From assembly GCF_000719555.1 (NCBI RefSeq), contig NZ_JOGX01000013.1, forward strand, positions 71,046 through 135,045: 64,000 bases of DNA, in the 5' to 3' direction. The position numbers were made by a program, and so were the translations under genes. This DNA comes from Streptomyces sp. NRRL F-5727. GTDB lineage: Bacteria; Actinomycetota; Actinomycetes; Streptomycetales; Streptomycetaceae. Positions 57,171 to 64,000 of the stretch are shown in pieces; positions within the stretch are counted from its first letter, which is position 1; every line of letters begins with the position of its first letter. The notes under the pieces were generated by a model that made no database searches, was not told the DNA's origin, and worked only from the letters and a program-made list of their open reading frames with translations.

Positions 57171-58751
57171 CTACCAGCTGGCCCGGCGGTGCAGCTCCCA
57201 CAGCTGCATGACGGTCTGCGGGTCGAGCGCGCGCTCGCCGCCGCCGATGTCCTCACGGGCCGCGATGTACAGCTTGCCCTGCCACAGGGGCAGCAGCCGC
57301 ACGTCCTCGACCATGATCGACTGAGCCTCCTCGAACTCGTCGCCGACGGCTCCGCGGTCGCTCTCGCGGCGCGACTTGGGCAGCAGCTCGTCGGTGATCC
57401 GCGGGCTCAGGTAGGGCGTGCCGAGGACGTTCTTCTTGCCGACGAAGGGGGCGACGAAGTTGTCCGGGTCCGGGAAGTCCGGGAACCAGCCTCGGCCGAA
57501 GACGGGGTACTCGCCCTGCTGGTAGGCGGCCTGGTACTCGGTCCACGGCTTGCCCTGGACGGTGACCTTGAAGAGGCCGGACGCCTCCAGCTGGCGCTTC
57601 AGCTCGGCGAACTCGGCGGCCGTCGAGGAGCCGTACCGGTCCGTCGTGTACCAGAAGCTGAGCTCGACCTTCTCGGTGATGCCCGCCTCGCGCAGGATCT
57701 TCTTCGCCTTGGCCTTGTCGGGGTGGCCGTAGGTGTCGAAGAACTTGGTGGTGTGCGCGGCGATGCCCTTGGGGACCATCGAGTACAGCGGCTCGGCGGT
57801 GCCCCGGTAGACCTTGCTGACCAGTTCGTCGCGGTCCACGACCTGGGCGACGGCCCGGCGGACGGCCGGGTCGGCGACCGACTCGTCCTCGGTGTTGAAG
57901 ACCAGGTAGCGGATGTCGGCGCCGGTGGACTCGACGAGCTGGAGGCCCTTGTTCGCCTCGTCGTCGTCCTGGAGCGAGGTCACCTCCTCGGCGGTCAGAC
58001 CGCGGTAGGTGGCGTCGATCTCCTCGTCGCGCAGCGCCTTGACCATCGCCTCCGACTGGTCGAAGTACTTGATGGTCACGCCGCCGTTCTTGCGGTCGGC
58101 GAAGCCCTTGTAGTTCGGGTTGCGGGACAGCTCGGCCTGCTTGCGCACCTCGTAGCCGTCCAGCACGTACGGGCCGGAGCCGGCGATCTTGCCGTCCTGC
58201 TTGCGGAGCTGGTCGGCCGGGTACTCGGCCGGGTCCACGATCGACATCGCCGGGGTGGCGAGGACGAAGGGGAAGGTCGCGTCGGCCTTGTTCAGCTTGA
58301 AGACGACCGTGCGGTCGCCGACCGTCTCGATGGTGTCGAGCGAGCCGAGCATGCCGTTGGGGCCGCCCTCGGCGTCGATCGTGCGGATGCGCTCGATCGA
58401 GTACTGCACGGCCTTGGCGTCGAGCTTGTGGCCGTTGGAGAACGTGAGCCCCTCGAGAAGCGTGCATTCGAAGACCCGGCTGGACGTGTCCGTGAATTTG
58501 CATTCGGCCGCGTCCGGCTTCGGTGTGGTGCTTCCCGTCGGGAAGCTCACCAGGGTCTGGTAGACGTTCCTGAAAAGCTCCCAGGAATTGTCCCAGGAAG
58601 CCGCGGGATCGAGTGTCGTGGGAGAACTCGTCGTCCCGATCGTGATCCTCTGCTCCCCGGCGGACTCGGTATCCGAGAAAACACCGCATCCGGATACCAG
58701 GGATATGGACGCAAGGGCTGCAGCGGCCTGCAGACTCGTCCGGTTGAACAC
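57171..58751 (-). CDS. Peptide-type ABC transporter substrate-binding lipoprotein (family 5)
   Basis: A 526-residue solute-binding protein of the oligopeptide/nickel class. The signal peptide ends in a lipobox LVSGC, with the cysteine near residue 22. The SBP_bac_5 fold shows YQTLVSFPTG, LLEGLTFSNGHKLDA, the GSGPYVLDGYE hallmark near 190, and ELSRNPNYKG. No permease or ATPase genes lie next to it, so it is an orphan receptor. GTG 58751 is preferred because GAGGAG lies 7 nt before it. Confidence 0.92.
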   Translation of the reverse strand: MFNRTSLQAAAALASISLVSGCGVFSDTESAGEQRITIGTTSSPTTLDPAASWDNSWELFRNVYQTLVSFPTGSTTPKPDAAECKFTDTSSRVFECTLLEGLTFSNGHKLDAKAVQYSIERIRTIDAEGGPNGMLGSLDTIETVGDRTVVFKLNKADATFPFVLATPAMSIVDPAEYPADQLRKQDGKIAGSGPYVLDGYEVRKQAELSRNPNYKGFADRKNGGVTIKYFDQSEAMVKALRDEEIDATYRGLTAEEVTSLQDDDEANKGLQLVESTGADIRYLVFNTEDESVADPAVRRAVAQVVDRDELVSKVYRGTAEPLYSMVPKGIAAHTTKFFDTYGHPDKAKAKKILREAGITEKVELSFWYTTDRYGSSTAAEFAELKRQLEASGLFKVTVQGKPWTEYQAAYQQGEYPVFGRGWFPDFPDPDNFVAPFVGKKNVLGTPYLSPRITDELLPKSRRESDRGAVGDEFEEAQSIMVEDVRLLPLWQGKLYIAAREDIGGGERALDPQTVMQLWELHRRASW

Positions 58752-58784
58752 GTGCACGCTCCTCGTTCAGCCTGGGGTCGGCCG

Positions 58785-58812
58785 ACGATACCGCAGTACC
58801 CCGCCAGGTCAA
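58785..58812 (-). promoter_or_regulatory. Promoter of the substrate-binding protein gene
   Basis: On the minus strand, -35 TTGACC (58812-58807), a 16-bp spacer and -10 TATCGT (58790-58785), about 35 bp before the start codon. This fits a housekeeping sigma-70 (HrdB) promoter. Confidence 0.6.
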
Positions 58813-58864
58813 TGGGTGAGCCCGGCGGGGCACTTGAGACGATCGATAGGCAACCGGGGCCAAT

Positions 58865-58892
58865 CCGGACAGGAAATCCGGAGAGTGTCCGG
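58865..58892 (-). terminator. Short hairpin after the SDR gene
   Basis: CCGGACA and TGTCCGG (7-bp arms, 14-nt spacer) lie just beyond the SDR stop at 58900. A weak terminator candidate. Confidence 0.4.
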
Positions 58893-58899
58893 TTATCGG

Positions 58900-59667
58900 T
58901 CACCCGACTCCGGCGTTCAGGAAAATGCCCCCGTCGACGACGAGCGTCTGACCGGTGATCCATCCCGCCTGGTCCGAGGTCAGGAAGGCGGCGGCGCCCC
59001 CGATGTCCTCCGGCACGCCCAGCCGGCCCATCGGGTAGGCGGCGGCCGCCTCGGCCTCCCGGCCCTCGTAGAGCGCCTCCGCGAATTTCGTCTTCACGAC
59101 GGCGGGCGCGATGGCGTTCACCCGGACCACCGGCGCGAATTCGTGCGCGAGCTGCTGGGTCAGATTGATCATCGCGGCCTTGCTGACCCCGTACGCCCCG
59201 ATGAAGGGGGAGGCGGAGATTCCGGCGACGGAGGCGATGTTCACGATCGCGCCGCCGTTATCCTTCTGCCAGGCGTGCCAGGTCCGCTGTGCGAATCCGA
59301 GCGCCGAGACGACATTCGTCTCGAAGACCTTGCGCGCCACGTCCAGGTCGAGGTCCGCGATGGGCCCGAAGACCGGATTCGTACCGGCGTTGTTCACCAG
59401 GTAGTCGACACGGCCGAAGGCGTCCATCGCGGCCGCCACCGCGGCTGCCTGGTGGGCGGTGTCGTGGGCCTTGCCGGCCACCCCGACGGCCCGGTCGGAC
59501 CCGAGGCGCTCCACGGCCTCCTTGAGGGCGTCCTCGCCGCGCCCGGTGATGACGACCCGGTCGCCGCGGGCGACGAGCGCCTCGGCGATCCCGTAGCCGA
59601 TGCCCCGGCTGGCGCCGGTGACGAGTGCGACCCTGCCGGAGAGCTCCGGCGGCTGCTGTGCGGTCAT
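58900..59667 (-). CDS. Short-chain dehydrogenase/reductase
   Basis: A 255-residue SDR. NAD(P) motif TGASRGIGYG near residue 17, NNAGTN near 92, catalytic Ser in NIASVAG near 144, and YGVSKAA (Tyr-x-x-x-Lys) near 158. The following gene on this strand is a FabG-type reductase only 28 bp upstream; together they form a two-gene operon, probably handling hydroxyacyl or polyketide-like substrates. GAGAGGAAG precedes ATG 59667. Confidence 0.93.
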   Translation of the reverse strand: MTAQQPPELSGRVALVTGASRGIGYGIAEALVARGDRVVITGRGEDALKEAVERLGSDRAVGVAGKAHDTAHQAAAVAAAMDAFGRVDYLVNNAGTNPVFGPIADLDLDVARKVFETNVVSALGFAQRTWHAWQKDNGGAIVNIASVAGISASPFIGAYGVSKAAMINLTQQLAHEFAPVVRVNAIAPAVVKTKFAEALYEGREAEAAAAYPMGRLGVPEDIGGAAAFLTSDQAGWITGQTLVVDGGIFLNAGVG

Positions 59668-59695
59668 CTCGCGCTTCCTCTCTCGCCGCGCCGGG

Positions 59696-60457
59696 TCAGT
59701 TGAGCGGGCCGCCGGCCACGTACATGACCTGGCCGGAGACGAAGCCGGCGTCGTCGCCCGTGAAGAAGGCGATGGCGTTGGCGACGTCCTCGGGGCGGCC
59801 CACCCGCTGGACCGGGATCATGGAGGCGGCGGCGGCCTGGAACTCCTCGAAGCCCATGCCGACGCGCTCGGCGGTCTGGGCGGTCATCTCGGTGACGATG
59901 AAGCCGGGGGCGACGGCGTTGGCGGTGACGCCGAACTTGCCGAGCTCCTTGGCGAGCGTCTTGGTGAAGCCCTGGAGGCCGGCCTTGACCGCGGAGTAGT
60001 TGGCCTGGCCGCGGTTGCCGAGCGCCGAGGAGGAGGAGAGCGAGACGATCCGGCCGAAGCCCGCGTCCACCATGTGCTTCTGACATGCCTTCGCCATCAG
60101 GAACGCGCCCTTGAGGTGCACGTTCATGACGAGGTCCCAGTCGGCCTCGTCCATCTTGAAGAGGAGGTTGTCGCGGAGGACGCCGGCGTTGTTGACCAGG
60201 ATCGTGGGCGCCCCGAGCTCGGCGACGACGCGGGCGATCGCGGCCTCCACCTGGGCGCCGTCGGAGACGTCGCAGCCGACCGCGAGGGCGCGGCCGCCGG
60301 CGGCGGTGATCTTCTCGACGGTGTCCTTGCAGGCCGCCTCGTCGAGGTCGAGGACGGCGACGGCGCGGCCCTCGGCCGCGAGGCGGATCGCGGTGGCGGC
60401 GCCGATGCCCCGTGCGGCACCGGTGACGACGGCTACGCGCTGCTCGGTGGTGGACAT
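59696..60457 (-). CDS. fabG: 3-oxoacyl-ACP reductase-type SDR (FabG-like)
   Basis: A 253-residue SDR close to FabG. Motifs: TGAARGIGAAT near residue 12, NNAGVLRDNLLFKM near 90, SLSSSSALG near 142, and NYSAVKAGLQGFTK near 155 with the Tyr/Lys pair. It reduces 3-ketoacyl groups with NADPH. GAGGAG lies before ATG 60457. A 14-bp near-palindrome upstream (60506-60519) is a possible operator. The name fabG is by family; chromosomal FabG copies are many. Confidence 0.92.
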   Translation of the reverse strand: MSTTEQRVAVVTGAARGIGAATAIRLAAEGRAVAVLDLDEAACKDTVEKITAAGGRALAVGCDVSDGAQVEAAIARVVAELGAPTILVNNAGVLRDNLLFKMDEADWDLVMNVHLKGAFLMAKACQKHMVDAGFGRIVSLSSSSALGNRGQANYSAVKAGLQGFTKTLAKELGKFGVTANAVAPGFIVTEMTAQTAERVGMGFEEFQAAAASMIPVQRVGRPEDVANAIAFFTGDDAGFVSGQVMYVAGGPLN

Positions 60458-60505
60458 GCTTGCTTCTCCTCGCCCTCAGGGTTCCCGGGCTCTCTCCCGG
60501 GCTCA

Positions 60506-60519
60506 TGAGCGACCGCTTA
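60506..60519. promoter_or_regulatory. Possible TetR-type operator upstream of the SDR operon
   Basis: TGAGCGACCGCTTA holds arms AGCG/CGCT with matching outer bases but one, and lies about 50 bp before the FabG-like start. Symmetry and position suggest a repressor site; no regulator gene is adjacent. Confidence 0.35.
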
Positions 60520-60663
60520 GTATCGACCGCAGGACGAGACGCTAGAAGCCCTGGCACCCGGTGTCAACGGCCCACCGGGTGCACCCTGTCACTCCGCCGT
60601 CACACGGCGGACGGGCGCCCTCACCCGTCCGAGGAGAAGCGCCGCCCGGCGGGCGAGAGCGCC

Positions 60664-60736
60664 CGGTGGACGAGACCGGCCGGTGGACGAGCCCCGGTGG
60701 ACGAGCCCCGGTGGACGAGCCCGCCCGGTGGACGAG
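60664..60736. repeat. Short tandem repeat, 11-bp core x5
   Basis: CGGTGGACGAG occurs five times, at 60664, 60681, 60695, 60709 and 60726 (spacings 17, 14, 14, 17). It lies in the gap between the SDR operon and the DUF3037 gene (60458-60754). I see no gene there. Confidence 0.85.
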
Positions 60737-60754
60737 ACCGCGCGGCACGACGGG

Positions 60755-61138
60755 CTAGCGGACGAGCAGATCCAGCAGGCGCTCCACCTCGGCCTCGGGG
60801 TCGCCGGTCAGGCCGGTGTGGACCGGGCCCGGCTGGACCACCGTGGAGCGCGGCGCGATCAGCCACCGGAAGCGCCGCCCGGCGTCGTCCTGGGCGGCCT
60901 GCCCGGCCGCGTCGCCGCCCAGGCAGACGCCCTCCACGGCGCGCAGCGCCGCGCGGACGCCGGTGACGTCGGCGGCCGGGTCGAGCGCGGCCAGCTTGGC
61001 CTCGTCGAGGTGGGTGCGGGCGGCGACGAAGGAACGCGCCCGGCAGTAGACGACCACGCCCGCGTTGAAGCACTCGCCGCGCTCGACGCGCGGCACCACG
61101 CGCAGCAGCGCGTACTCGAAGACATCGCGGTCGGTCAC
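60755..61138 (-). CDS. DUF3037-family protein
   Basis: A 127-residue protein of the DUF3037 family. It begins TDRDVFEYALLRVVPRVERGE, with FNAGVVVYCRARSFVAAR in the middle (core NAGVVVYC), as the family shows. No enzymatic motif is visible. GTG 61138 overlaps the HipA-like kinase stop by 4 nt (GTGA), so the two are co-translated. It may act as the partner or regulator of the kinase. Function unproven. Confidence 0.88.
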   Translation of the reverse strand: MTDRDVFEYALLRVVPRVERGECFNAGVVVYCRARSFVAARTHLDEAKLAALDPAADVTGVRAALRAVEGVCLGGDAAGQAAQDDAGRRFRWLIAPRSTVVQPGPVHTGLTGDPEAEVERLLDLLVR

Positions 61139-61974
61139 GTCGTGCTGTCCTTCTGGCCGGGGCGGGGGGCGAGGCGTTCGGCGAGCCAGCCGGGCGGCTG
61201 CTGCGGCCGGCGGTCGGTGCGCGGACCGAGGGTGATCCGCTCGTGGATGGTGGCCGCGCGGGGCAGCAGCGCCTCCACGTAGGCGGCGCGCACCGCGTCG
61301 GTGGAGTCGAAGCCGGGCTCGTCCACCAGCCACTCGTCGGGCACGTCGGCGGCGACCTCGTCGAGCAGCTCCCGGGTGACGAGCGGGGCCAGCTCGGCGG
61401 CAGCGGCGGCGACGTCCGGGGCGAAGGGCGCGAGGGCGTGGTCTGAGGCGTCGTACGGCCTGGCGGCGGAGGCGGCGGCGCCCGCCCAGTTGTGGTGCCA
61501 GATCATGGTGGCGCCGTGGTCGATGAGCCAGAGGTCGCCGTGCCACACGAGCATGTTCGGATTGCGCCAGGAGCGGTCCACGTTGTTGACGATCGCGTCG
61601 AACCACACGACCTTCCCGGCCTCCGCCGGGTCCACCTCGTAGGCCAGCGGGTCGAAGCCCAGCGAGCCGGGAAGGAAGTCCATGCCGAGATTGAGCCCGC
61701 CGCTCGCCTTGAGCAGCTCCTGCACCTCCTGGTCGGGCTCGGAGAGCCCGATGACCGGGTCGAGCTGGATGGTGACCAGCTCGGGCACGCGCAGCCCGAG
61801 CCGCCGGGCGAGCTGCCCGCAGATCACCTCGGCGACGAGGGTCTTGCGGCCCTGACCGGCGCCGGTGAACTTCATGACATACGTGCCGAGATCGTCGGCC
61901 TCGACGATCCCGGGGAGCGAGCCGCCCTCACGCAAGGGCGTGACATAGCGGGTTGCTACGACCTCTTGCAGCAC
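61135..61974 (-). CDS. HipA-like serine/threonine kinase fold protein
   Basis: A 279-residue protein of the HipA-like kinase family. It has an ATP-lysine region YVMKFTGAGQG near residue 33, a catalytic loop VNNVDRSWRNPN near 128 and the metal-binding WLIDHG near 148. The usual HipB DNA-binding antitoxin is absent; instead the DUF3037 gene is coupled to it. HipA proper phosphorylates glutamyl-tRNA synthetase; this shorter form may act on another target. GTG 61974. Confidence 0.85.
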   Translation of the reverse strand: MLQEVVATRYVTPLREGGSLPGIVEADDLGTYVMKFTGAGQGRKTLVAEVICGQLARRLGLRVPELVTIQLDPVIGLSEPDQEVQELLKASGGLNLGMDFLPGSLGFDPLAYEVDPAEAGKVVWFDAIVNNVDRSWRNPNMLVWHGDLWLIDHGATMIWHHNWAGAAASAARPYDASDHALAPFAPDVAAAAAELAPLVTRELLDEVAADVPDEWLVDEPGFDSTDAVRAAYVEALLPRAATIHERITLGPRTDRRPQQPPGWLAERLAPRPGQKDSTT

Positions 61975-62126
61975 TTTCCCAGGCCACCCATCTCTTCAAT
62001 CTTGTAATCGATGGTGCCGCGCCCCTTGCCACCGGCTTCCGGCACGAAGTGAGCATAAACCGCGCGTGATCACAGGAGAGGAGTGCCACAGCCCGCGGGC
62101 CAGGACACGTGTGGTCGCCGCGGCGG

Positions 62127-62408
62127 TCATCCGCGCTCGGTGGCGGCGGAGGCCGGCGACTTCAGCGCCCTCCGGGCGTGGCTCTCGACCGTACCGATCG
62201 GCAGACCGAGGCGCCGGGCGATCTCGTGGGCCGTGATGCCGTACGGCCACGGCCCCAGGTTTCCGCGGCGGGGACAGTACCGGTGGGAGTGCAGCCAGAC
62301 CTGCGTGAACCCGTGCGGGGCGACGTCCTCCGCGTCGTGGACGTCGACGCAGCGGTGTCGGACCCAGCGCAGGACATGGGGGTACCAGTGTCTCCGGATC
62401 GATCCGGG
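62127..62408 (-). pseudogene. Remnant of an ECF sigma factor with internal deletion
   Basis: The minus-strand frame ending at TGA 62127-62129 reads a region-2-like part (RRHWYPHVLRWV, then HDAEDVAPHGFTQVW) joined directly to a region-4 helix-turn-helix (TAHEIARRLGLPIGTVESHARR; partial quote). The linker and region 4.1 are missing; the join lies at a HEIA-like sequence shared by helix 2.4 and helix 4. No ATG, GTG or TTG precedes the conserved part, and the frame is closed by TGA at 62496-62498. So it is a decayed, in-frame-deleted ECF sigma gene. Confidence 0.65.
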
Positions 62409-62613
62409 GAACGGAGAGCGGTCGCGATGCCGACCGCCGTAACGGGTCCCTCGGGACGAGGCGGCAGCAGAGAGGTGCCCACCCGGCCACGCGGGTCACG
62501 CCGTCCTCCCGGGCGCCAACCGTCGGCCTCCGGCCGGGGGGTTGGCGCGGCGGAACGGCGCCGCGCGCCCTGGCCATCGGCCGGGTGCGCGGCGCCGTCG
62601 TCCGCGTCGGGGA

Positions 62614-62847
62614 TCAGAGACCGGGATGCCCCGTCTCGTCGCGCTCGTAGTTCGCCAGGGCGAGACCGAGTGCGAAGAACGTGGGCGCCCATTCCCCCAC
62701 GAAGATCCCCCAGCGGTCGGCCCGCTCGAGGTTCTCGCGCTTGCTGGAGGTCAGCCAGGTGGCGAGCGACAGTCCGATCGAGCCGACGGCGGCCAGATAC
62801 GCGTGCTCGCTGCGGACTCCGGCGTCGTGGAGCTTCTTGATGATCAT
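62614..62847 (-). CDS. Small two-helix membrane protein
   Basis: A 77-residue protein with two hydrophobic segments (AYLAAVGSIGLSLATWL and FVGEWAPTFFALGLAL) around a charged loop. GGAAGG lies 8 nt before ATG 62847, and codon use fits. I do not recognise a family; similar small proteins are frequent in Streptomyces. Confidence 0.65.
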   Translation of the reverse strand: MIIKKLHDAGVRSEHAYLAAVGSIGLSLATWLTSSKRENLERADRWGIFVGEWAPTFFALGLALANYERDETGHPGL

Positions 62848-63202
62848 CGAGTGACCTTCCGGTGAGAGCGGTCGACGGGGACGAGGCCCTCGCCCCTGCC
62901 GGGACGGTGCGGCGCGACCGTTCGGGGCCGGTCGCCGTCACACGGGGAGTTCGTTCGCCCGGTCGTGACCGGATGCGAAAAGAACCGATAGAGGTCGTTT
63001 GGGTGCCCGTCGGTCACGTCGACGCCACCGGCCTGTCGTGACCGCGGTGGAGGCGTCGCGTTGACGGCGCGGCGCAGCAGCAGCCGGAGGCCCGGTCGCC
63101 CGCCGGGTTCGGCCGGTCGTGTGGTGCGGCGGGTCCGCGCATCCGAAGAGCGCGGTCACGGCGTAGAGGGGGTGATGGTCCGTTCCCTCCCCGGAGGTCA
63201 CC
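62848..63202. other. Gene-free gap, 355 bp
   Basis: No convincing coding frame on either strand. It holds an A/T-rich island (about 62975-63000) that may carry the promoter of the minus-strand small gene, and CGGAGG at the right end that serves the DUF6479-like gene. Confidence 0.5.
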
Positions 63203-63460
63203 ATGCACATCCTCATCGGACTGATCGTCGTCGCCGTGCTTGTGGCCGGGTTCGCCCTCGGCATCCGTCTGCAGCGGGGAACGACGCCCCCGCCCCTCCC
63301 GCACGAGCAGCCCCGCCGCCCCGCGACCGACCGTCTGCCGGGAGAGATCTCGGAGTTCCGTCGCGCCGTCGCCGTTCCGCATCTCGACGGCGCACGGCGG
63401 CTCAGCCCCTACCAACTGTGGGGACGGACGGAGCGTGTCACCGCCGCCGACGACGACTGA
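63203..63460 (+). CDS. DUF6479-like small membrane protein
   Basis: An 85-residue protein with one N-terminal hydrophobic helix (LIGLIVVAVLVAGFALGI) and a charged cytoplasmic-looking tail containing the conserved-looking GARRLSPYQLWG motif. CCCGGAGG precedes ATG 63203 at good spacing. The tail motif resembles Streptomyces DUF6479 proteins (LTPYEL-type), from memory only. Function unknown. Confidence 0.65.
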   Translation: MHILIGLIVVAVLVAGFALGIRLQRGTTPPPLPHEQPRRPATDRLPGEISEFRRAVAVPHLDGARRLSPYQLWGRTERVTAADDD

Positions 63461-63478
63461 GGCGGGGCCTCGCGTCAC

Positions 63479-63508
63479 GTCGGGCCGCCGCGCGCGCGGC
63501 GGCCCGAC
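63479..63508. terminator. Perfect 30-nt palindrome
   Basis: 63479-63508 is wholly self-complementary (half-site GTCGGGCCGCCGCGC). It follows the DUF6479-like gene by 18 bp, so it is a likely terminator. The rest of the 305-bp gap up to 63765 holds no gene I can support. Confidence 0.7.
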
Positions 63509-63765
63509 TGCCGCTCTGGGGGCCTCAGGGCGTCACGCACCGGCCGAGGTCTCCGCCGACCCGGCGGGCCGTGCGGATGTCCGCCGGTCGGGCCCGGCGC
63601 GCCGGATGGTGTCGAGGACGTCGGCCGTGCGGGCCGAATGGACGCTGTGGTATGAGCAGCGCGTGCGAACGGTGACCCGACCCGTTCGGGGCGGGGCGCA
63701 TCCCGATCGCGCCGGAGAGGGAAGTACGGGACTGATCCGTCCACCGCACCACGAGGATGTGTCCC

Positions 63766-64000
63766 GTGTCCGATCAGCACGATCCCGCCCCGTACGACGC
63801 CCTGCTGCTGTTCTCCTTCGGCGGCCCCGAGGGTCCGGACGACGTCGTCCCGTTCCTGGAGAACGTGACGCGCGGCCGCGGCATCCCCAGGGAGCGGCTC
63901 CAGGAGGTGGGGCAGCACTACTTCCTCTTCGGCGGCGTCAGCCCGATCAACGGCCAGAACCGCGCCCTGCTCGACGCGCTGCGGACCGACTTCGCCGGGT
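63766..64000 (+). CDS. hemH: Ferrochelatase, 5' part
   Basis: The frame runs off the right edge; 78 codons are visible. They begin [25 protein letters not shown], with the family's [19 protein letters not shown] and GRGIPRERL, then [14 protein letters not shown] (quoted in pieces), as in Streptomyces HemH/CpfC, which inserts iron into (copro)porphyrin. GTG 63766 is preferred as GAGG lies 9 nt before it; ATG 63757 is too close to that site. Confidence 0.93.
   Translation, partial: MSDQHDPAPYDALLLFSFGGPEGPDDVVPFLENVTRGRGIPRERLQEVGQHYFLFGGVSPINGQNRALLDALRTDFAG

Noticed and set aside
56433..58958. An 841-codon plus-strand frame over ung and the binding-protein gene
   Set aside because: It is antisense to two well-supported genes and has composition typical of shadow frames in GC-rich DNA.
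60540..60754. Possible gene in the repeat-rich gap
   Set aside because: Frames are made only of the repeat and lack start context.
62083..62442. A 119-codon plus-strand frame at the ECF remnant
   Set aside because: The opposite strand carries sigma-like motifs; this frame has none and no ribosome site.
63525..63752. A 75-codon minus-strand frame before hemH
   Set aside because: Arg/Pro-rich, no ribosome site, and overlaps the hemH leader; another frame reads helix-like but has no start.

Overview
The window is a stretch of actinobacterial, almost certainly Streptomyces, chromosome. It is very GC-rich, codons end in G or C, GTG and even TTG starts are common, and most intergenic gaps hold GC-rich hairpins. 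The content is also typical: mycothiol-type DinB enzymes, ROK, MocR, PucR and HxlR regulators, a PHO-box-controlled phoD, SbcDC, gamma carbonic anhydrase and a heme-pathway ferrochelatase. I see no tRNA, rRNA, insertion sequence, prophage, CRISPR array or biosynthetic cluster. This is core chromosome with small accessory insertions.

Layout. 1-8 kb: two CNNM/CBS membrane proteins, a DinB-fold enzyme, an SGNH hydrolase, purB with a mismatch glycosylase, a small conserved protein and a ROK regulator. 8-14 kb: an autoregulated GntR factor, an alpha/beta hydrolase, a drug/metabolite (EamA) exporter divergent from a MocR regulator, and the Tat-exported phosphodiesterase PhoD behind a PHO box. 14-20 kb: a SWIM zinc-finger gene followed by a 900-residue helical-repeat gene, then a membrane-anchored ACT-GNAT fusion. 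20-28 kb: a trans-sulfuration enzyme with a divergent Lrp regulator, a DUF885 peptidase-like enzyme, a second Lrp regulator, and sbcD-sbcC. 28-39 kb: YigZ, PucR, an acyl-CoA ligase, a carboxylesterase, a CoA-binding protein, YbaK, an XRE-cupin/EamA divergent pair, a hexapeptide acyltransferase, gamma carbonic anhydrase, DedA, and the tail of a lost GH3 beta-glucosidase.

39-52 kb: a thioesterase, a Pro/Gln-rich membrane protein, an MFS exporter, a spermidine-synthase-like enzyme, patatin, an AlkD-type repair protein carrying an expanded N-terminal repeat, a VTT membrane protein, a thiolase divergent from an HxlR regulator with two operator copies, UppP, a flavin reductase, an NTF2-like protein and Lnt. 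52-64 kb: an oxidoreductase, an FAD monooxygenase divergent from its TetR regulator with twin palindromic operators, a DinB protein, a lipoprotein, a TPR protein, Ung, an orphan peptide-type ABC binding lipoprotein, a two-gene SDR/FabG operon, a HipA-like kinase/DUF3037 pair, an ECF sigma-factor remnant, two small membrane proteins and the start of ferrochelatase.

Themes. Divergent regulator-target pairs with a visible operator recur at 8.9, 21.1, 47.4 and 54.0 kb; the MocR (10.9 kb) and XRE-cupin (35.7 kb) pairs are divergent from exporters, the latter next to a TGCACT cluster. Several convergent pairs overlap at their 3' ends, the EamA gene by 291 bp. Three minisatellites were read directly: 27 bp x5 inside the AlkD gene, 25 bp x5 between genes at 36.7 kb, and an 11-bp core x5 at 60.7 kb. 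The least explained parts are the SWIM/helical-repeat module, the HipA-like/DUF3037 module, the TM-ACT-GNAT fusion and the two gene remnants.
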